DNA of 64,000 bases from Mesorhizobium denitrificans. Its GTDB lineage: Bacteria; Pseudomonadota; Alphaproteobacteria; Rhizobiales; Rhizobiaceae. The DNA lies in assembly GCF_003403035.1 (NCBI RefSeq), contig NZ_QURN01000001.1:248001-312000 (forward strand), written 5' to 3'. Every line of letters starts with the position of its first letter. Position 1 is the first letter of the stretch. Below the pieces are notes generated by a model. It was not told the origin of the DNA. It saw only the letters and a list, made by a program, of their open reading frames with translations, and did not search any database. A program made the position numbers and the translations under genes. This document shows, piece after piece, positions 44,544 through 52,974 of this stretch.

Positions 44544-45761
44544 TCAGCCAAACGCGTCCTTCGCGGCGACGGCTAGGCGGCGCGCACCCTCGCGCAGCAC
44601 ATCCGGTGCATTGCGGGTGAAGTTGATTCGCATGGAACTCGTGTCGACGCCAGCTGGATCGAAGACGCTGCCCGGAACGTAAGCCACCTTCTCGCGCAGT
44701 GCCCGCGCATAAAGCACACCGGTATCGATTGTAGAGTTTCGCGCCTTCATCCACACGAACATGCCGCCGGAAGGCACCTGCCACTCGAACCATGGTGCGA
44801 GCGTTTCCAGTGCGGCGGCACAGAGCGCATCGCGCCGTTCCCGGTAGTGGCCGACCATGCCGGGCACATGTACCTTTTCGATATCTGCTTCGAGCAGTTC
44901 CAGCGCGACGGCATGGGTCAGCATGGAACTGGAGATGTCTGTCGATTGCTTGGCGAGGGTCAATGCCGCGATCATGTCGGGTGAAGCGATGACCCAACCG
45001 ACGCGCAGTCCCGGTACGATGCTCTTGGATAGCGTGCCGAGGTAAATTACGGGACCGTTATAGGGCCCGCCGGGCATCATCGCGCCGTCCAGGGCAAGCA
45101 TGCTCGGGCCTGCGTCGCCGTCGTACTGAAGCGGAAGATAGGGATCGTCCTCCACAAGCCAGGTGTCAGCTTCAAGCGCCTTCTCCAGCAGCGCTGCTCG
45201 CGCTGGGGTGGGGACAAGCGCGCCTGTGGGATTGGAATAGTTAGGCACGCCGTAAACAAACTTGGCCGAGCGAAGCGTTTCGACCGACGTTCCCGGCTTG
45301 CCCCAGTCGAGCGGGGTATAGACTGGTTGCCGAGGCCGCCATGCATCAAGCGCTCCGACATACGTCGGATATTGGGTTACAATCCGGTCTCCTTCGTCGA
45401 TCAGCACCTTGCCGATAAGATCGAGGCCCTGCATCGCTCCCACAGTCAAAAGCACGTTGGAGGTGTCGAAGTGGCGGCCCGCCATGCGGCTCATGCGATC
45501 AGCGATATGCGCGCGCAAGGGCATGAATCCATCTACTGGACCATATTCCAGCGCAGCCGCTCCCCATCGTGACAATGCGCGATCGGCAGCTTCGGCTGCC
45601 GCGGCCACGGGATAGAACTCCGCTGCGGGCAGGCCACCGGCCATGCTGATGAACGAGGGGTCCACTCCCATCGCCATGAACTGCTGGGTGATGTCGTTTG
45701 TCTGCGACAGCCAGCGCGAAAAAGACGGACGGACCGCCGCCCCTCGCTCGTTGTTCAGCAT
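44544..45761 (-). CDS. Class I/II PLP-dependent aminotransferase
   Basis: 405-residue cytosolic aminotransferase of the fold-type I class, related to 2-aminoadipate/valine-pyruvate type enzymes. The PLP lysine is in LGTLSKSIVPGLRVGW, with the substrate-binding arginine downstream in SMRINFTR. VPNYSNPTG and VEDDPY complete the PLP pocket. The gene is alone between tetR (convergent) and the operator copy 2 region. It would move the amino group of an intermediate onto a keto acid. Confidence 0.9.
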   Translation of the reverse strand: MLNNERGAAVRPSFSRWLSQTNDITQQFMAMGVDPSFISMAGGLPAAEFYPVAAAAEAADRALSRWGAAALEYGPVDGFMPLRAHIADRMSRMAGRHFDTSNVLLTVGAMQGLDLIGKVLIDEGDRIVTQYPTYVGALDAWRPRQPVYTPLDWGKPGTSVETLRSAKFVYGVPNYSNPTGALVPTPARAALLEKALEADTWLVEDDPYLPLQYDGDAGPSMLALDGAMMPGGPYNGPVIYLGTLSKSIVPGLRVGWVIASPDMIAALTLAKQSTDISSSMLTHAVALELLEADIEKVHVPGMVGHYRERRDALCAAALETLAPWFEWQVPSGGMFVWMKARNSTIDTGVLYARALREKVAYVPGSVFDPAGVDTSSMRINFTRNAPDVLREGARRLAVAAKDAFG

Positions 45762-45809
45762 CGCGTTCTCCCGTAGCTGGCCAATCCAGTTCCTGCTCGC
45801 AAGGTGCTA

Positions 45810-45837
45810 AAATTGATATTGACTTCATATTCATTTT
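45810..45837. promoter_or_regulatory. Probable TetR operator, copy 2
   Basis: Imperfect 28-bp palindrome (9 of 13 pairs) sharing the 14-base core TGATATTGACTTCA with copy 1 (in opposite orientation), and 21 of 25 bases overall. It lies in the divergent region between the aminotransferase gene (49 bp away) and the plus-strand operon (from 45990). Confidence 0.65.
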
Positions 45838-45951
45838 GTTGCTCCCTGTCAAAAGCACGAGCTGAAAGCCGGCGATAAGAAGCGGCGGGTCTCGTATGGG
45901 AACAAGAGCAGGACGCCCCAACGAATGGGCCGGCGTCCGCCGGGAGAAATT

Positions 45952-45993
45952 ATGCCGATTTCAACGCCACGCGGTCTGGGGTGCAGTCAATGA
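45952..45993 (+). CDS. Possible 13-codon leader ORF coupled to the SDR gene
   Basis: Short frame encoding MPISTPRGLGCSQ, preceded by a good GGGAG ribosome site at 45942-45946. Its TGA overlaps the SDR start (ATGA), the arrangement used for coupled genes in this operon. It may be a leader that brings ribosomes to the weakly preceded SDR start, or a chance frame. Confidence 0.35.
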   Translation: MPISTPRGLGCSQ

Positions 45994-46889
45994 CGGATCG
46001 CCTTCACGGTCGTGTTGCGTTGGTCACCGGAGCAGGCCGCGGGCTTGGCCGAGCATATGCGCTGGCGTTGGCTGCCGAGGGCGCGGCTGTCGTCGTCAAC
46101 GACCTCGGTGGCGATCTGGCCGGTCAGGGCCGCGATCCGAGCCCCGCTGAAGGTGTGGTGGAAGAAATCAAGGCGTCGGGCGGCAGAGCCGTCGTCAGCG
46201 GCCATGATGTCGCCGACTGGGCCGACGCGGAAGCAGCCATCAATCTGGCGGTATCGAAGTTCGGCCGCCTCGATGTCCTCGTCAACAATGCCGGAATCCT
46301 CCGCGACAAGCTTTTTGCCAATATGACCGAGGAAGAGTGGGATGCCGTCATCCGCGTTCATCTAAAGGGACATGCGGCCACCGCCCGCCACGCAATGGCT
46401 TACTGGCGCGCCCGCGCAAAGGCGGGGGAAACTGTCGCGGCTTCGATCGTGCACACGACCTCAGTTGCAGGTCTTGTCGGCAATTTCGGCCAGGCGAATT
46501 ACGCCGCCGCGAAGCTTGCCGTCATAGGTCTTTCCCGCACGCTCGCACTCGAAGGCGCGAAATACGGGGTGCGCTCGAACGCGGTGTCACCTTCGGCCCG
46601 CACGCGCATCGAGACCTCCCTGAAGCCGCCGCCGCCCGGCACTTTCGATACGTTCGATCCTGACAACGTGGCACCCCTGATCTGCTGGCTGGCACTTGAG
46701 GATTGTCCCGCGACCGGGCAGGTGTTCCAGGCCTACGGCAATCGGGTTGCGGTTATTGCGCCAAGCGCGCTGGCGGTGGACATTCGCGCCGAGGGGCGAT
46801 GGGGTATTGAGGATCTGGAAAAAGAGCTTACCCCCCGACTGCCGCGGCTGCCCGGCCTCGGTGACTTCGTCGAAGGATTGCCCGCATGA
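45990..46889 (+). CDS. SDR family oxidoreductase (17-beta-HSD4-like domain)
   Basis: 299-residue short-chain dehydrogenase related to the 3-hydroxyacyl-CoA dehydrogenase domain of multifunctional enzyme type 2. Cofactor motif TGAGRGLGRAYALALA (about residues 14-29), NDLGGDLAGQG and NNAG follow, with the catalytic Tyr/Lys in NYAAAKLAVIG. The NDLGGD insert and the neighbouring hotdog gene favour a (3R)-hydroxyacyl-CoA substrate. I use the ATG at 45990; GTG at 45981 is an alternative. First full gene of the plus-strand operon; overlaps the next gene by 4 bp. Confidence 0.9.
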   Translation: MTDRLHGRVALVTGAGRGLGRAYALALAAEGAAVVVNDLGGDLAGQGRDPSPAEGVVEEIKASGGRAVVSGHDVADWADAEAAINLAVSKFGRLDVLVNNAGILRDKLFANMTEEEWDAVIRVHLKGHAATARHAMAYWRARAKAGETVAASIVHTTSVAGLVGNFGQANYAAAKLAVIGLSRTLALEGAKYGVRSNAVSPSARTRIETSLKPPPPGTFDTFDPDNVAPLICWLALEDCPATGQVFQAYGNRVAVIAPSALAVDIRAEGRWGIEDLEKELTPRLPRLPGLGDFVEGLPA

Positions 46890-47728
46890 ATACCGCCGCC
46901 CAACAGCACGGCGCTGAAGCCATGCCGATAGGCGCAAGCCGCGACTCTGAGGAGTTTCGCACCAGCAGCCATCGCCTCGCCCAGTTCGCAAGATCGGTGG
47001 ACGATAGCAATCCGCATCATCTTTCAGGTACAGTCGCCTCGCCTGTCTTCGCGCACGTGCCAGTTATGCAGAGCATGGTCGAAGTTCTGACCACGGTCAC
47101 CAGCGGGTTTGCGCTCCATGGCGAGCATGACTTCATCTACCATCGGCCGATTACTCCCGGTATACGGCTCTTGTCGCGTTCGACACTCATCGGGGTTCAC
47201 GGCAACCGCGCGGGTACCAGCTACGTTATAAGGTCCGACACGGCCACCGATGACGGGCAAGCTGTTTGCAGTCAGTACAGCACGTGTTTGGTCCGTGGTT
47301 CGGAGTCATCTGCAAGCGTCGGCGAGCGGGTGCCAGCGCGTCCGACGGTCGTCAAGACACAAACAAGCCACCAGGCCTATGGTCTGACGGATGACCAGAC
47401 CCGCCGCTATGCTGATGCTGCCCGGGACTATTCGCCATATACAATTGACCCCGCTGCTGCTGCGAAGGCAGGTTTTGCCGCACCCCTTGTGCACGGCATG
47501 TGCACGCTGGCATTCGCCGCACGGGCGATCGTCGACGAGTGTTGCAGCGGCCAAACGCGACGCCTGAAGCGCCTCGGTTGCCGCTTCGCACACCCGCTGC
47601 TGCTGACGCCCGGCGAGCAGATCACGGTCAGTCACTGGATGGGAAGCGACGGTTTCGTAGGGTTCGAGGCTGCCGACCGGGCGGGCAATCTCGTCATCCG
47701 CAACGGTTATGCCGAGGTGCTTCAATGA
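46886..47728 (+). CDS. Double-hotdog MaoC-like protein with altered active site
   Basis: 280-residue protein with two hotdog domains, as in (R)-specific enoyl-CoA hydratase 2. The C-terminal hydratase motif is present as RDYSPYTIDPAAAAKAGFAA (residues 180-199) and PLVHGMC. The catalytic Asp (D181) is kept, but the usual His of the NPLH segment is Thr186, so classic hydratase chemistry may be impaired. The N-terminal domain has DDSNPHH (39-45), a hydratase-like segment. It overlaps the SDR and ligase genes by 4 bp each. Confidence 0.85.
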   Translation: MNTAAQQHGAEAMPIGASRDSEEFRTSSHRLAQFARSVDDSNPHHLSGTVASPVFAHVPVMQSMVEVLTTVTSGFALHGEHDFIYHRPITPGIRLLSRSTLIGVHGNRAGTSYVIRSDTATDDGQAVCSQYSTCLVRGSESSASVGERVPARPTVVKTQTSHQAYGLTDDQTRRYADAARDYSPYTIDPAAAAKAGFAAPLVHGMCTLAFAARAIVDECCSGQTRRLKRLGCRFAHPLLLTPGEQITVSHWMGSDGFVGFEAADRAGNLVIRNGYAEVLQ

Positions 47729-49392
47729 CCGTGCCCTTTTCCCCGCGCGAAGAACTCGGCGTGACCAACATTCCGCCGCGCCCGGATAGCTGGGTACGCC
47801 ACCAGAACGTCGCGCCCGATTGGAGCGCGCTGCCCCAGCAGACGGTGATTGAGATCGTCGCGAAGGGCTGCCTGGAGGATCCCGAGCGGCCGGCGATCAT
47901 CATCGACGGCGGGCCGACCATGACGCGTCGCGAATTCCTCGACAGGTGCCAGCGTTTTGCCGGTTATCTGAGCGATAAGGTAAAGCCCGGCGACCGCGTC
48001 GTCATGATGCTGGACAACAGGCTCGAGTTCATGATTGCGCTGTTCGGGATCATCGCCAACCGGGCTACGATGGTGTCGATCGCCCCGACCGCGATGCAGT
48101 ATGACGCGGGGCACATCGTCAAGGACGCCCAGCCGACCGTCGCGATCTGCGGCAGCGCCCAGAAACCGATCATCGACGCTGTGCGCGCGAACGTCCCCGC
48201 AATGGCGCACGTGATCGTCGTCGACGGGGAGGAGCCTGACGGGCTGAAGCCTTACGAGGATGCGGGGGAACCATTTGACTTCCTGAAGGCCGCGTGCCAG
48301 CGCGAGGATATCGTAACGGTTTACTACACCTCTGGTACCACCGGCGCGCCGAAGGGCTGTATGCTTCATCACGGCTGGTGGCTGCGGGTGATCGACATCG
48401 ACCTCAGGCTGTTCCGACGTGGCTGGCAGGACCGGCAATTGTGCTGCCTGCCCTTCTATTACGCCGATCCGGCGATCCAACTGCTGACCTCGCTGGCCAG
48501 CCGCGGAACGATGGTGGCCATGCGCCGCTTCTCTGTTTCGCGGTTTTGGGAAGTGGTCGCGCAGTACGACGCCACCGAAATCCTGTCGATCGCGTCAATT
48601 CCGGCGCTTCTTATGAAAGGCGAACCTGGCCCCACGGAGAAGGATCATCGCATCCGCCTCGCCATCCACGCCGGGCTGCCGAAGGAACTACATGCTGAAA
48701 TGGTGGAGCGCTATGGGTTCCACTGGCACAACCAATACGGCAGCACGGAAGGCGGCGTGATGAGTCGCGTGCCGCACCACATGGCTGACGAACTGATCGG
48801 CACCGGCACGATGGGCGTGGAGCCGCCCGGCGTGACCATCCGGCTGGTCGACGACAATGATGTCGACGTGCCGCCGGGAGAAGCCGGCGAGTGTCTGATC
48901 GGCGGGCCTGATCTCTATGCGGGCTACCTTAACCGGCCCGACGTAACGACCGAGGCCAACCGTGGTGGCTGGTATCATTCGGGCGATGTCGCACGGCGCG
49001 ACGAGCGCGGTCTTCTCTATTTCGTTGGCCGCAAGAAAGAAATCATCCGCCGCATGGGCGAGAACATTTCCGCGACCGAGGTGGAGGGTGTGCTGCGCTC
49101 GCATCCCAAGGTGATCGAGGCCGCCGTCGTGCCCGTGCCCGATACGCTGCGTGGCGAAGAAGTGAAGGCATACCTGCAATTGAAGCCCGGCGAACAGCTG
49201 TCGCCGGAAGAGGTCATCGCTTTCTGCAGGCAGAATCTCGCGGCATTCAAGATCCCGCGCTTCATTGAATACCGCGAGACGGATTTCGAGCGCACTCCTT
49301 CGATGCGCGTGCAAAAGCAAGGTCTGATCAAGGAAAAGGATGATCTGCGCCAAGGGGCGTGGGATCGCGAGACCGGCAAGGTGCAGCAATGA
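47725..49392 (+). CDS. Acyl-CoA synthetase (AMP-forming), CaiC-like
   Basis: 555-residue adenylate-forming ligase that activates a carboxylic acid with ATP and CoA. Motifs: A3 YYTSGTTGAPKG (about residues 204-215), A5 NQYGSTEGG, A7 YHSGDVARRDERG, A8 GRKKEIIRRMGENIS. The A10 lysine region reads TPSMRVQKQGL, with Arg where the catalytic Lys usually stands in TGK-type motifs; the following Lys may serve or the adenylation step may differ. The start overlaps the hotdog gene's stop (ATGA); the frame open further upstream is a shadow. It would activate the acid entering beta-oxidation. Confidence 0.92.
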   Translation: MTVPFSPREELGVTNIPPRPDSWVRHQNVAPDWSALPQQTVIEIVAKGCLEDPERPAIIIDGGPTMTRREFLDRCQRFAGYLSDKVKPGDRVVMMLDNRLEFMIALFGIIANRATMVSIAPTAMQYDAGHIVKDAQPTVAICGSAQKPIIDAVRANVPAMAHVIVVDGEEPDGLKPYEDAGEPFDFLKAACQREDIVTVYYTSGTTGAPKGCMLHHGWWLRVIDIDLRLFRRGWQDRQLCCLPFYYADPAIQLLTSLASRGTMVAMRRFSVSRFWEVVAQYDATEILSIASIPALLMKGEPGPTEKDHRIRLAIHAGLPKELHAEMVERYGFHWHNQYGSTEGGVMSRVPHHMADELIGTGTMGVEPPGVTIRLVDDNDVDVPPGEAGECLIGGPDLYAGYLNRPDVTTEANRGGWYHSGDVARRDERGLLYFVGRKKEIIRRMGENISATEVEGVLRSHPKVIEAAVVPVPDTLRGEEVKAYLQLKPGEQLSPEEVIAFCRQNLAAFKIPRFIEYRETDFERTPSMRVQKQGLIKEKDDLRQGAWDRETGKVQQ

Positions 49393-50822
49393 GTGCGGCT
49401 ACCACAAAAGCAGGCCAAGGCAAGCGGGAAACCTGCGATCTGTTGATCGTCCATGGCTGTGTGCTGACCATGGACGCGAAACGTACCGTCTATCGCGACG
49501 GCGCCGTCGCGATCAGCGGCCGCCGGATTGCAGCCGTTGGGCCGACCAGCGAAATCGAGAAGGCTTGGACCGCGCACCGGCGTATAGACGCCAAGGGCGC
49601 TGCGGTCCATCCGGGCTTTATCGACGGTCACTATCACGCCGGCCTGCACCTCAGCCGCGGCTCGATCACCGACAACCCCAATCCGCCGAAGGACGAAGGA
49701 GGGGGCGGGCCTGGTGTTTTCACGCGCTGGATCAACGCCATCACTGACGAGGACGAATACGCCAGCGCCCTGATGGTTTGCACCGAAATGGTGCTCAATG
49801 GCTTTACCGGCTTCGTCGATGCGGCCACCAGTTTTTCGCCGGATCTCGTTGCCGAGGCGGCCGAAGCGGTTGGTATCCGCGCATCGGTGACTGATTGCAT
49901 GCTGTGGGATCTGGTCGGCGGAGAGCCGATGGCGGCCGAAATTTCGCGCGCGCCGTGCGATCTGGCACGTAGCCGTCGCGAGATGGGAGGTCAACTCTGG
50001 CGCAACGGTGACGAGAATGCACTGGTGCGTGGCCATGTAGCTGTCTACGGCCTCGGCAGCGCCACCGAGGAATTGATGCGCGAAGCCAAGACGCTGGCCG
50101 ACCGCGAAGGCACTGTGTTCCACCAGCATCAGAGCCTGATGGCGAGCGACGCCGATTACGACCGCAAGCGCTTCGGCAAGCCTGCGATGGTCCATTTCGC
50201 GGAAAAGGGATTGATCGGGCCAAACAGCGTCTTCACGCATATGAACGCGCTGGTGCCGGAGGAAGTCGACGCGGTCGCCGCGAGCGGAATGGCCGTCGTC
50301 TGGCATCCGGGCAATTTCATGTACTACGCTATCTCGCAGACGAGCCGTAGCGCTTTTCCGGAACTGCATCGCCGCGGCACATCGGTTGCGCTGGGTACGG
50401 ATATCGCCAAGACCTGGGTGGTGGGTGACCTCGGAATCATCGCGTATCTGGTGTCGCGCGAGTGGGGAGATTATCTGCCGTCCGAGACGATCCTGGAGAT
50501 GTTCACCCTCGGCGGCGCCCGCGCAATGGGCATGGAAAAACATCTGGGCAGCCTCGAAGCCGGAAAGCGTGCCGACTTGGTGATCCGCTCGACCGAGTTG
50601 CCCGACGCCCAACCCAACGTCAACGTCGTGCGCCAGTTGGTGCTGGTTTCGCGCACCAAGGGCGTCGACACGGTCATCTGCAACGGCGATACAGTGGTGC
50701 GAGGGGGACGCCTTGTTCGCCTTGACGAAGGCGAAATCTACGCGCTTGCCCGAGCCTCGGCTATCCAGACGGCCGAACGCGCCGGAATGCGGCCGAGCCG
50801 GTCATGGCCCGAGATCGGTTGA
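49389..50822 (+). CDS. Amidohydrolase family protein (cytosine deaminase/AtzA/TrzN-like)
   Basis: 477-residue metal-dependent hydrolase of the TIM-barrel amidohydrolase superfamily. The metal motif HxH appears as GFIDGHYHAG (H81, H83), followed by histidines in VFHQHQS and FTHMNAL and an Asp in ALGTDIAKT. These are the mononuclear site of deaminases and dechlorinases acting on ring N-compounds. An 11-residue upstream extension to 49359 is unlikely; the ATG at 49389 overlaps the ligase stop. Its substrate is probably a nitrogen heterocycle or amide released from the imported compound. Confidence 0.88.
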   Translation: MSAATTKAGQGKRETCDLLIVHGCVLTMDAKRTVYRDGAVAISGRRIAAVGPTSEIEKAWTAHRRIDAKGAAVHPGFIDGHYHAGLHLSRGSITDNPNPPKDEGGGGPGVFTRWINAITDEDEYASALMVCTEMVLNGFTGFVDAATSFSPDLVAEAAEAVGIRASVTDCMLWDLVGGEPMAAEISRAPCDLARSRREMGGQLWRNGDENALVRGHVAVYGLGSATEELMREAKTLADREGTVFHQHQSLMASDADYDRKRFGKPAMVHFAEKGLIGPNSVFTHMNALVPEEVDAVAASGMAVVWHPGNFMYYAISQTSRSAFPELHRRGTSVALGTDIAKTWVVGDLGIIAYLVSREWGDYLPSETILEMFTLGGARAMGMEKHLGSLEAGKRADLVIRSTELPDAQPNVNVVRQLVLVSRTKGVDTVICNGDTVVRGGRLVRLDEGEIYALARASAIQTAERAGMRPSRSWPEIG

Positions 50823-50829
50823 GGTTGCG

Positions 50830-51882
50830 ATGACTCGGGTCAGCTTTTCCCAGGTTTCGAAGTCGTTCGGAGCGGTAAAGGCCGTCAGCGATCTTTCGCT
50901 AACGGTGTGCTCCGGCGAGTTCACGACGATCCTGGGGCCGAGCGGGTCCGGCAAGACGACGATGCTGTCGCTGATCGCGGGCATTTCACAGCCGAACACT
51001 GGTCGCATCGTGCTCGGCGACCGTGATATCACCTTCGTGCCGGCTGCCAAGCGCAACATCGGGCTGGTTTTTCAGAGCTACGCGCTCTTCCCGCACATGA
51101 GCATCTTCGACAACATCGCGTTTCCGCTTCGAGTGCGAAGCCTTTCCGCTGCCGAAATCCGCAGCCGCGTGGAAGACGCGCTGCGCATGGTGCGTCTCTC
51201 CGGCTTGGAGGCCCGGCGCCCACACCAATTGTCGGGCGGGCAGCAGCAGCGCGTTGCGCTGGCTCGGGCCGTCGTTTTCAAGCCGGATATCCTGCTGCTA
51301 GATGAGCCGCTCGCCGCTCTGGACCGGAAGCTTCGCGAAGAAGTGCGCTCCGAGATTCGTGCTCTGCAGCGCGCGCTGGGCATCACAACCATCATGGTGA
51401 CGCACGACCAGGAAGAGGCTCTGTCGTTGTCCGACCGCGTCGTGCTGCTTTCGGGCGGGCGCGTCGAGCAAATCGGAACGCCTTTCGAGATCTACCATCA
51501 GCCGCGCACCCGGTTTGCGGCGGGTTTCCTGGGGTTGGCCAATTTCATCGAAGGCAGGTTAGATCCGGCCGGGGCGATTGTCGGCTCCGAGGGGCGCTTT
51601 CCCTGTGCGTCGGCCGGCGAACGAACCGGTGTTGTCTGCGGGCTGCTGCGACCGGAAGACATCACCGCATCGCCGGAAAAGGGTTTCGTGCGCGGCACCG
51701 TACGAGACGTCGTCTTTCTCGGCGAGATCGCCCGATACGGCGTCGAACTCGATACGGGCAGGATGATGACGGTCCATGTAGGTGGGGCCGTCGGACGTTT
51801 CACCGAGGGGCAGCCTGTCTGGCTCTCGTGGGATCCCGAGCGCATCTGGATTTTGCCGCACGAAGGAGGCGCGGTGCACTGA
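50830..51882 (+). CDS. Polyamine-type ABC importer, ATP-binding protein, third system
   Basis: 350-residue PotA/FbpC-type ATPase. Walker [10 protein letters not shown], signature [14 protein letters not shown], Walker B LLLDEPLAALDRK and [13 protein letters not shown] are intact, with a C-terminal TOBE domain. It starts 7 bp after the amidohydrolase stop, and leads the importer segment of the plus-strand operon. Confidence 0.93.
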   Translation: MTRVSFSQVSKSFGAVKAVSDLSLTVCSGEFTTILGPSGSGKTTMLSLIAGISQPNTGRIVLGDRDITFVPAAKRNIGLVFQSYALFPHMSIFDNIAFPLRVRSLSAAEIRSRVEDALRMVRLSGLEARRPHQLSGGQQQRVALARAVVFKPDILLLDEPLAALDRKLREEVRSEIRALQRALGITTIMVTHDQEEALSLSDRVVLLSGGRVEQIGTPFEIYHQPRTRFAAGFLGLANFIEGRLDPAGAIVGSEGRFPCASAGERTGVVCGLLRPEDITASPEKGFVRGTVRDVVFLGEIARYGVELDTGRMMTVHVGGAVGRFTEGQPVWLSWDPERIWILPHEGGAVH

Positions 51883-51948
51883 AGCGGCCGTGGCAGGGCG
51901 GCCGAGGCTGCATGTGACCCTGTCGAAACAACCAACAAGGGTGACGCC

Positions 51949-52974
51949 ATGAGAAAATCACTGGGGAACTTGTCTTGGGTCTGTGCAGTCGCAATGACGG
52001 CCTGGTCGTCGCAAGCTGTCGCGCAGAACGCCAAAGAACTGCACATCATGGACTCGGGCGGCGAGTATGCCGACTCGCTGGATAAATGCGTTAATGCGCC
52101 GCTGCTGAAAAGTGACGGCATAAAGGTCATTCAGGAAACGCCCGGCGGCTACGCCAAAATGGCCGCGCAGGCCAAGTCGGGTGTGATTACAAATACGGTA
52201 ACCGACGGACCGACGGGTGACATGTACCGCCAGGCGGCGGAAGGTCTGCTCGAGCCGATCGACTGGGCGAAGCTCAATCCTGAACCGATGTTTGAGGAGG
52301 CCAAGAATCCGAACGGGTTCGGCGCCAGCTATTACTCGACCATCATGGCATGGCGCAGCGATGCCAAGCCGCCGCAAAACTTCGTTGACTTCTTCGACAC
52401 CGAGAAGTTTCCGGGTAAGCGCGCGCTTCCGGACTATCCGGAATTTGTCCTCGCCTTCGCCGCCATGGGTGACGGTATGACACCCGAGGAAGTTTCGAAA
52501 GGACTGGACCTCGACCGCGCCTTCAAGACGCTGGAGCGCGTCAAGAACGACGTGATATGGTGGCAATCAGGCGCGCAACCGGCACAACTGTTGAAGGATA
52601 ACGAGGTGCAGTACGCTATCGCCTGGTCCGGGCGTGTGCTCGGCCAGGAGGGTGTCTCCTCGACCTACAATCAGGGCATGCTCGACATTTCCTGGTGGAC
52701 GGTCGCCAAGGGCATCACCGACGATCAGCGCGACATGCTCTACAAGTGGCTGCGGCTGCAGACCAACGCGGAAGTGCAGAAATGCCTGCTCGACTTCCTG
52801 CCCTATCCGGGGCCGAGCCCGGAGTTGGAGAAAATCGTGACGCCGGAAGTGCTCAAGACGTTCCCGACATCCGCGGAAAACAAGAAGGTGCAGTGGTTGA
52901 TGCCCGGCCAGTGGTGGTATGACAACGCGAAGGAAGTCGAGAAACGCTGGAATGACTTCAAGCTGCTGCAGTGA
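51949..52974 (+). CDS. Polyamine-type ABC importer, periplasmic binding protein, third system
   Basis: 341-residue binding protein with a Sec signal peptide (cleavage near AVAQNAK, residue 26). The mature protein begins LHIMDSGGEYADSLDKC, the variant of the PotD/iron-type fold seen in opine and polyamine-like systems. Its last bases overlap the permease start. It probably defines the substrate for the whole locus, but the ligand cannot be read from sequence. Confidence 0.9.
   Translation: MRKSLGNLSWVCAVAMTAWSSQAVAQNAKELHIMDSGGEYADSLDKCVNAPLLKSDGIKVIQETPGGYAKMAAQAKSGVITNTVTDGPTGDMYRQAAEGLLEPIDWAKLNPEPMFEEAKNPNGFGASYYSTIMAWRSDAKPPQNFVDFFDTEKFPGKRALPDYPEFVLAFAAMGDGMTPEEVSKGLDLDRAFKTLERVKNDVIWWQSGAQPAQLLKDNEVQYAIAWSGRVLGQEGVSSTYNQGMLDISWWTVAKGITDDQRDMLYKWLRLQTNAEVQKCLLDFLPYPGPSPELEKIVTPEVLKTFPTSAENKKVQWLMPGQWWYDNAKEVEKRWNDFKLLQ

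Noticed and set aside
49017-50612. 531-codon open frame antisense to the ligase and amidohydrolase genes
   Set aside because: Overlaps two well-supported genes entirely and shows no family features.
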